DNA of 5,085 bases from Pseudomonadota bacterium (GTDB taxonomy: Bacteria; Pseudomonadota; Alphaproteobacteria; Caulobacterales; Caulobacteraceae), in the NCBI GenBank assembly GCA_023424215.1, contig JAFAEC010000200.1, forward strand, positions 1-5,085, in the 5' to 3' direction. Made by a program: the position numbers and the translations under genes. The notes under the pieces were generated by a model, which saw nothing but the letters and a program-made list of their open reading frames with translations, did no database searches and was not told the DNA's origin. Shown piece by piece: positions 5,081-5,085 of the stretch; positions within the stretch are counted from its first letter, which is position 1; every line of letters starts with the position of its first letter.

Positions 5081-5085
5081 AGGGG

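Overview
This 5085-bp window is a very GC-rich (roughly 70%) bacterial segment. All seven protein genes I can support lie on the minus strand, so transcription runs from right to left. The gene order is heme O synthase, a small membrane protein, Cox11, cytochrome c oxidase subunit III, a DUF983 protein, SURF1 and an M16 peptidase. This is the accessory and assembly half of an aa3-type cytochrome c oxidase locus typical of Alphaproteobacteria. The codon usage, the GC content and the scarce GANTC sites would fit Caulobacterales (Caulobacter, Phenylobacterium, Brevundimonas), but that placement is an inference from style and not from a database match.

Right edge (4996-5085): a non-coding leader. 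It holds a very GC-rich hairpin followed by TTTT on the minus strand, which looks like an intrinsic terminator for an upstream gene outside the window, probably another oxidase gene such as ctaD. Then follow ctaB (4027-4995), a 58-residue single-pass membrane protein of CoxF-like position (3846-4022), cox11/ctaG (3286-3849), a 49-bp spacer, ctaE/coxC (2328-3236), a DUF983 zinc-ribbon membrane protein (1951-2331), SURF1 (1230-1958) and the 3'-truncated M16 peptidase (1-1211). Most junctions overlap by 4 or 8 bp or are a few bases apart, so this is a tightly coupled operon.

The genes work together. CtaB makes heme O, the precursor of heme A. SURF1 is linked to delivery of heme A into subunit I. 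Cox11 delivers copper to the CuB site of subunit I. CtaE is the structural subunit III. The small membrane protein and DUF983 are conserved passengers of such loci with no firmly assigned role. The M16 peptidase resembles the mitochondrial-processing-peptidase branch and shares the transcription unit without an obvious oxidase role.

I see no new multi-gene system here. The most notable points are: (1) the first ~43 bases closely resemble an Illumina Nextera/Tn5 adapter (28 of 33 positions), so the left end may not be genomic; (2) the M16 gene has no ATG, GTG or TTG at its expected start, but does have a Shine-Dalgarno sequence correctly placed before an ATC codon; (3) a perfect 14-bp inverted repeat centred on a GANTC site lies inside the start of the DUF983 gene, just after the ctaE stop codon. 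No tRNA, rRNA, CRISPR array, insertion sequence or integrase was seen.
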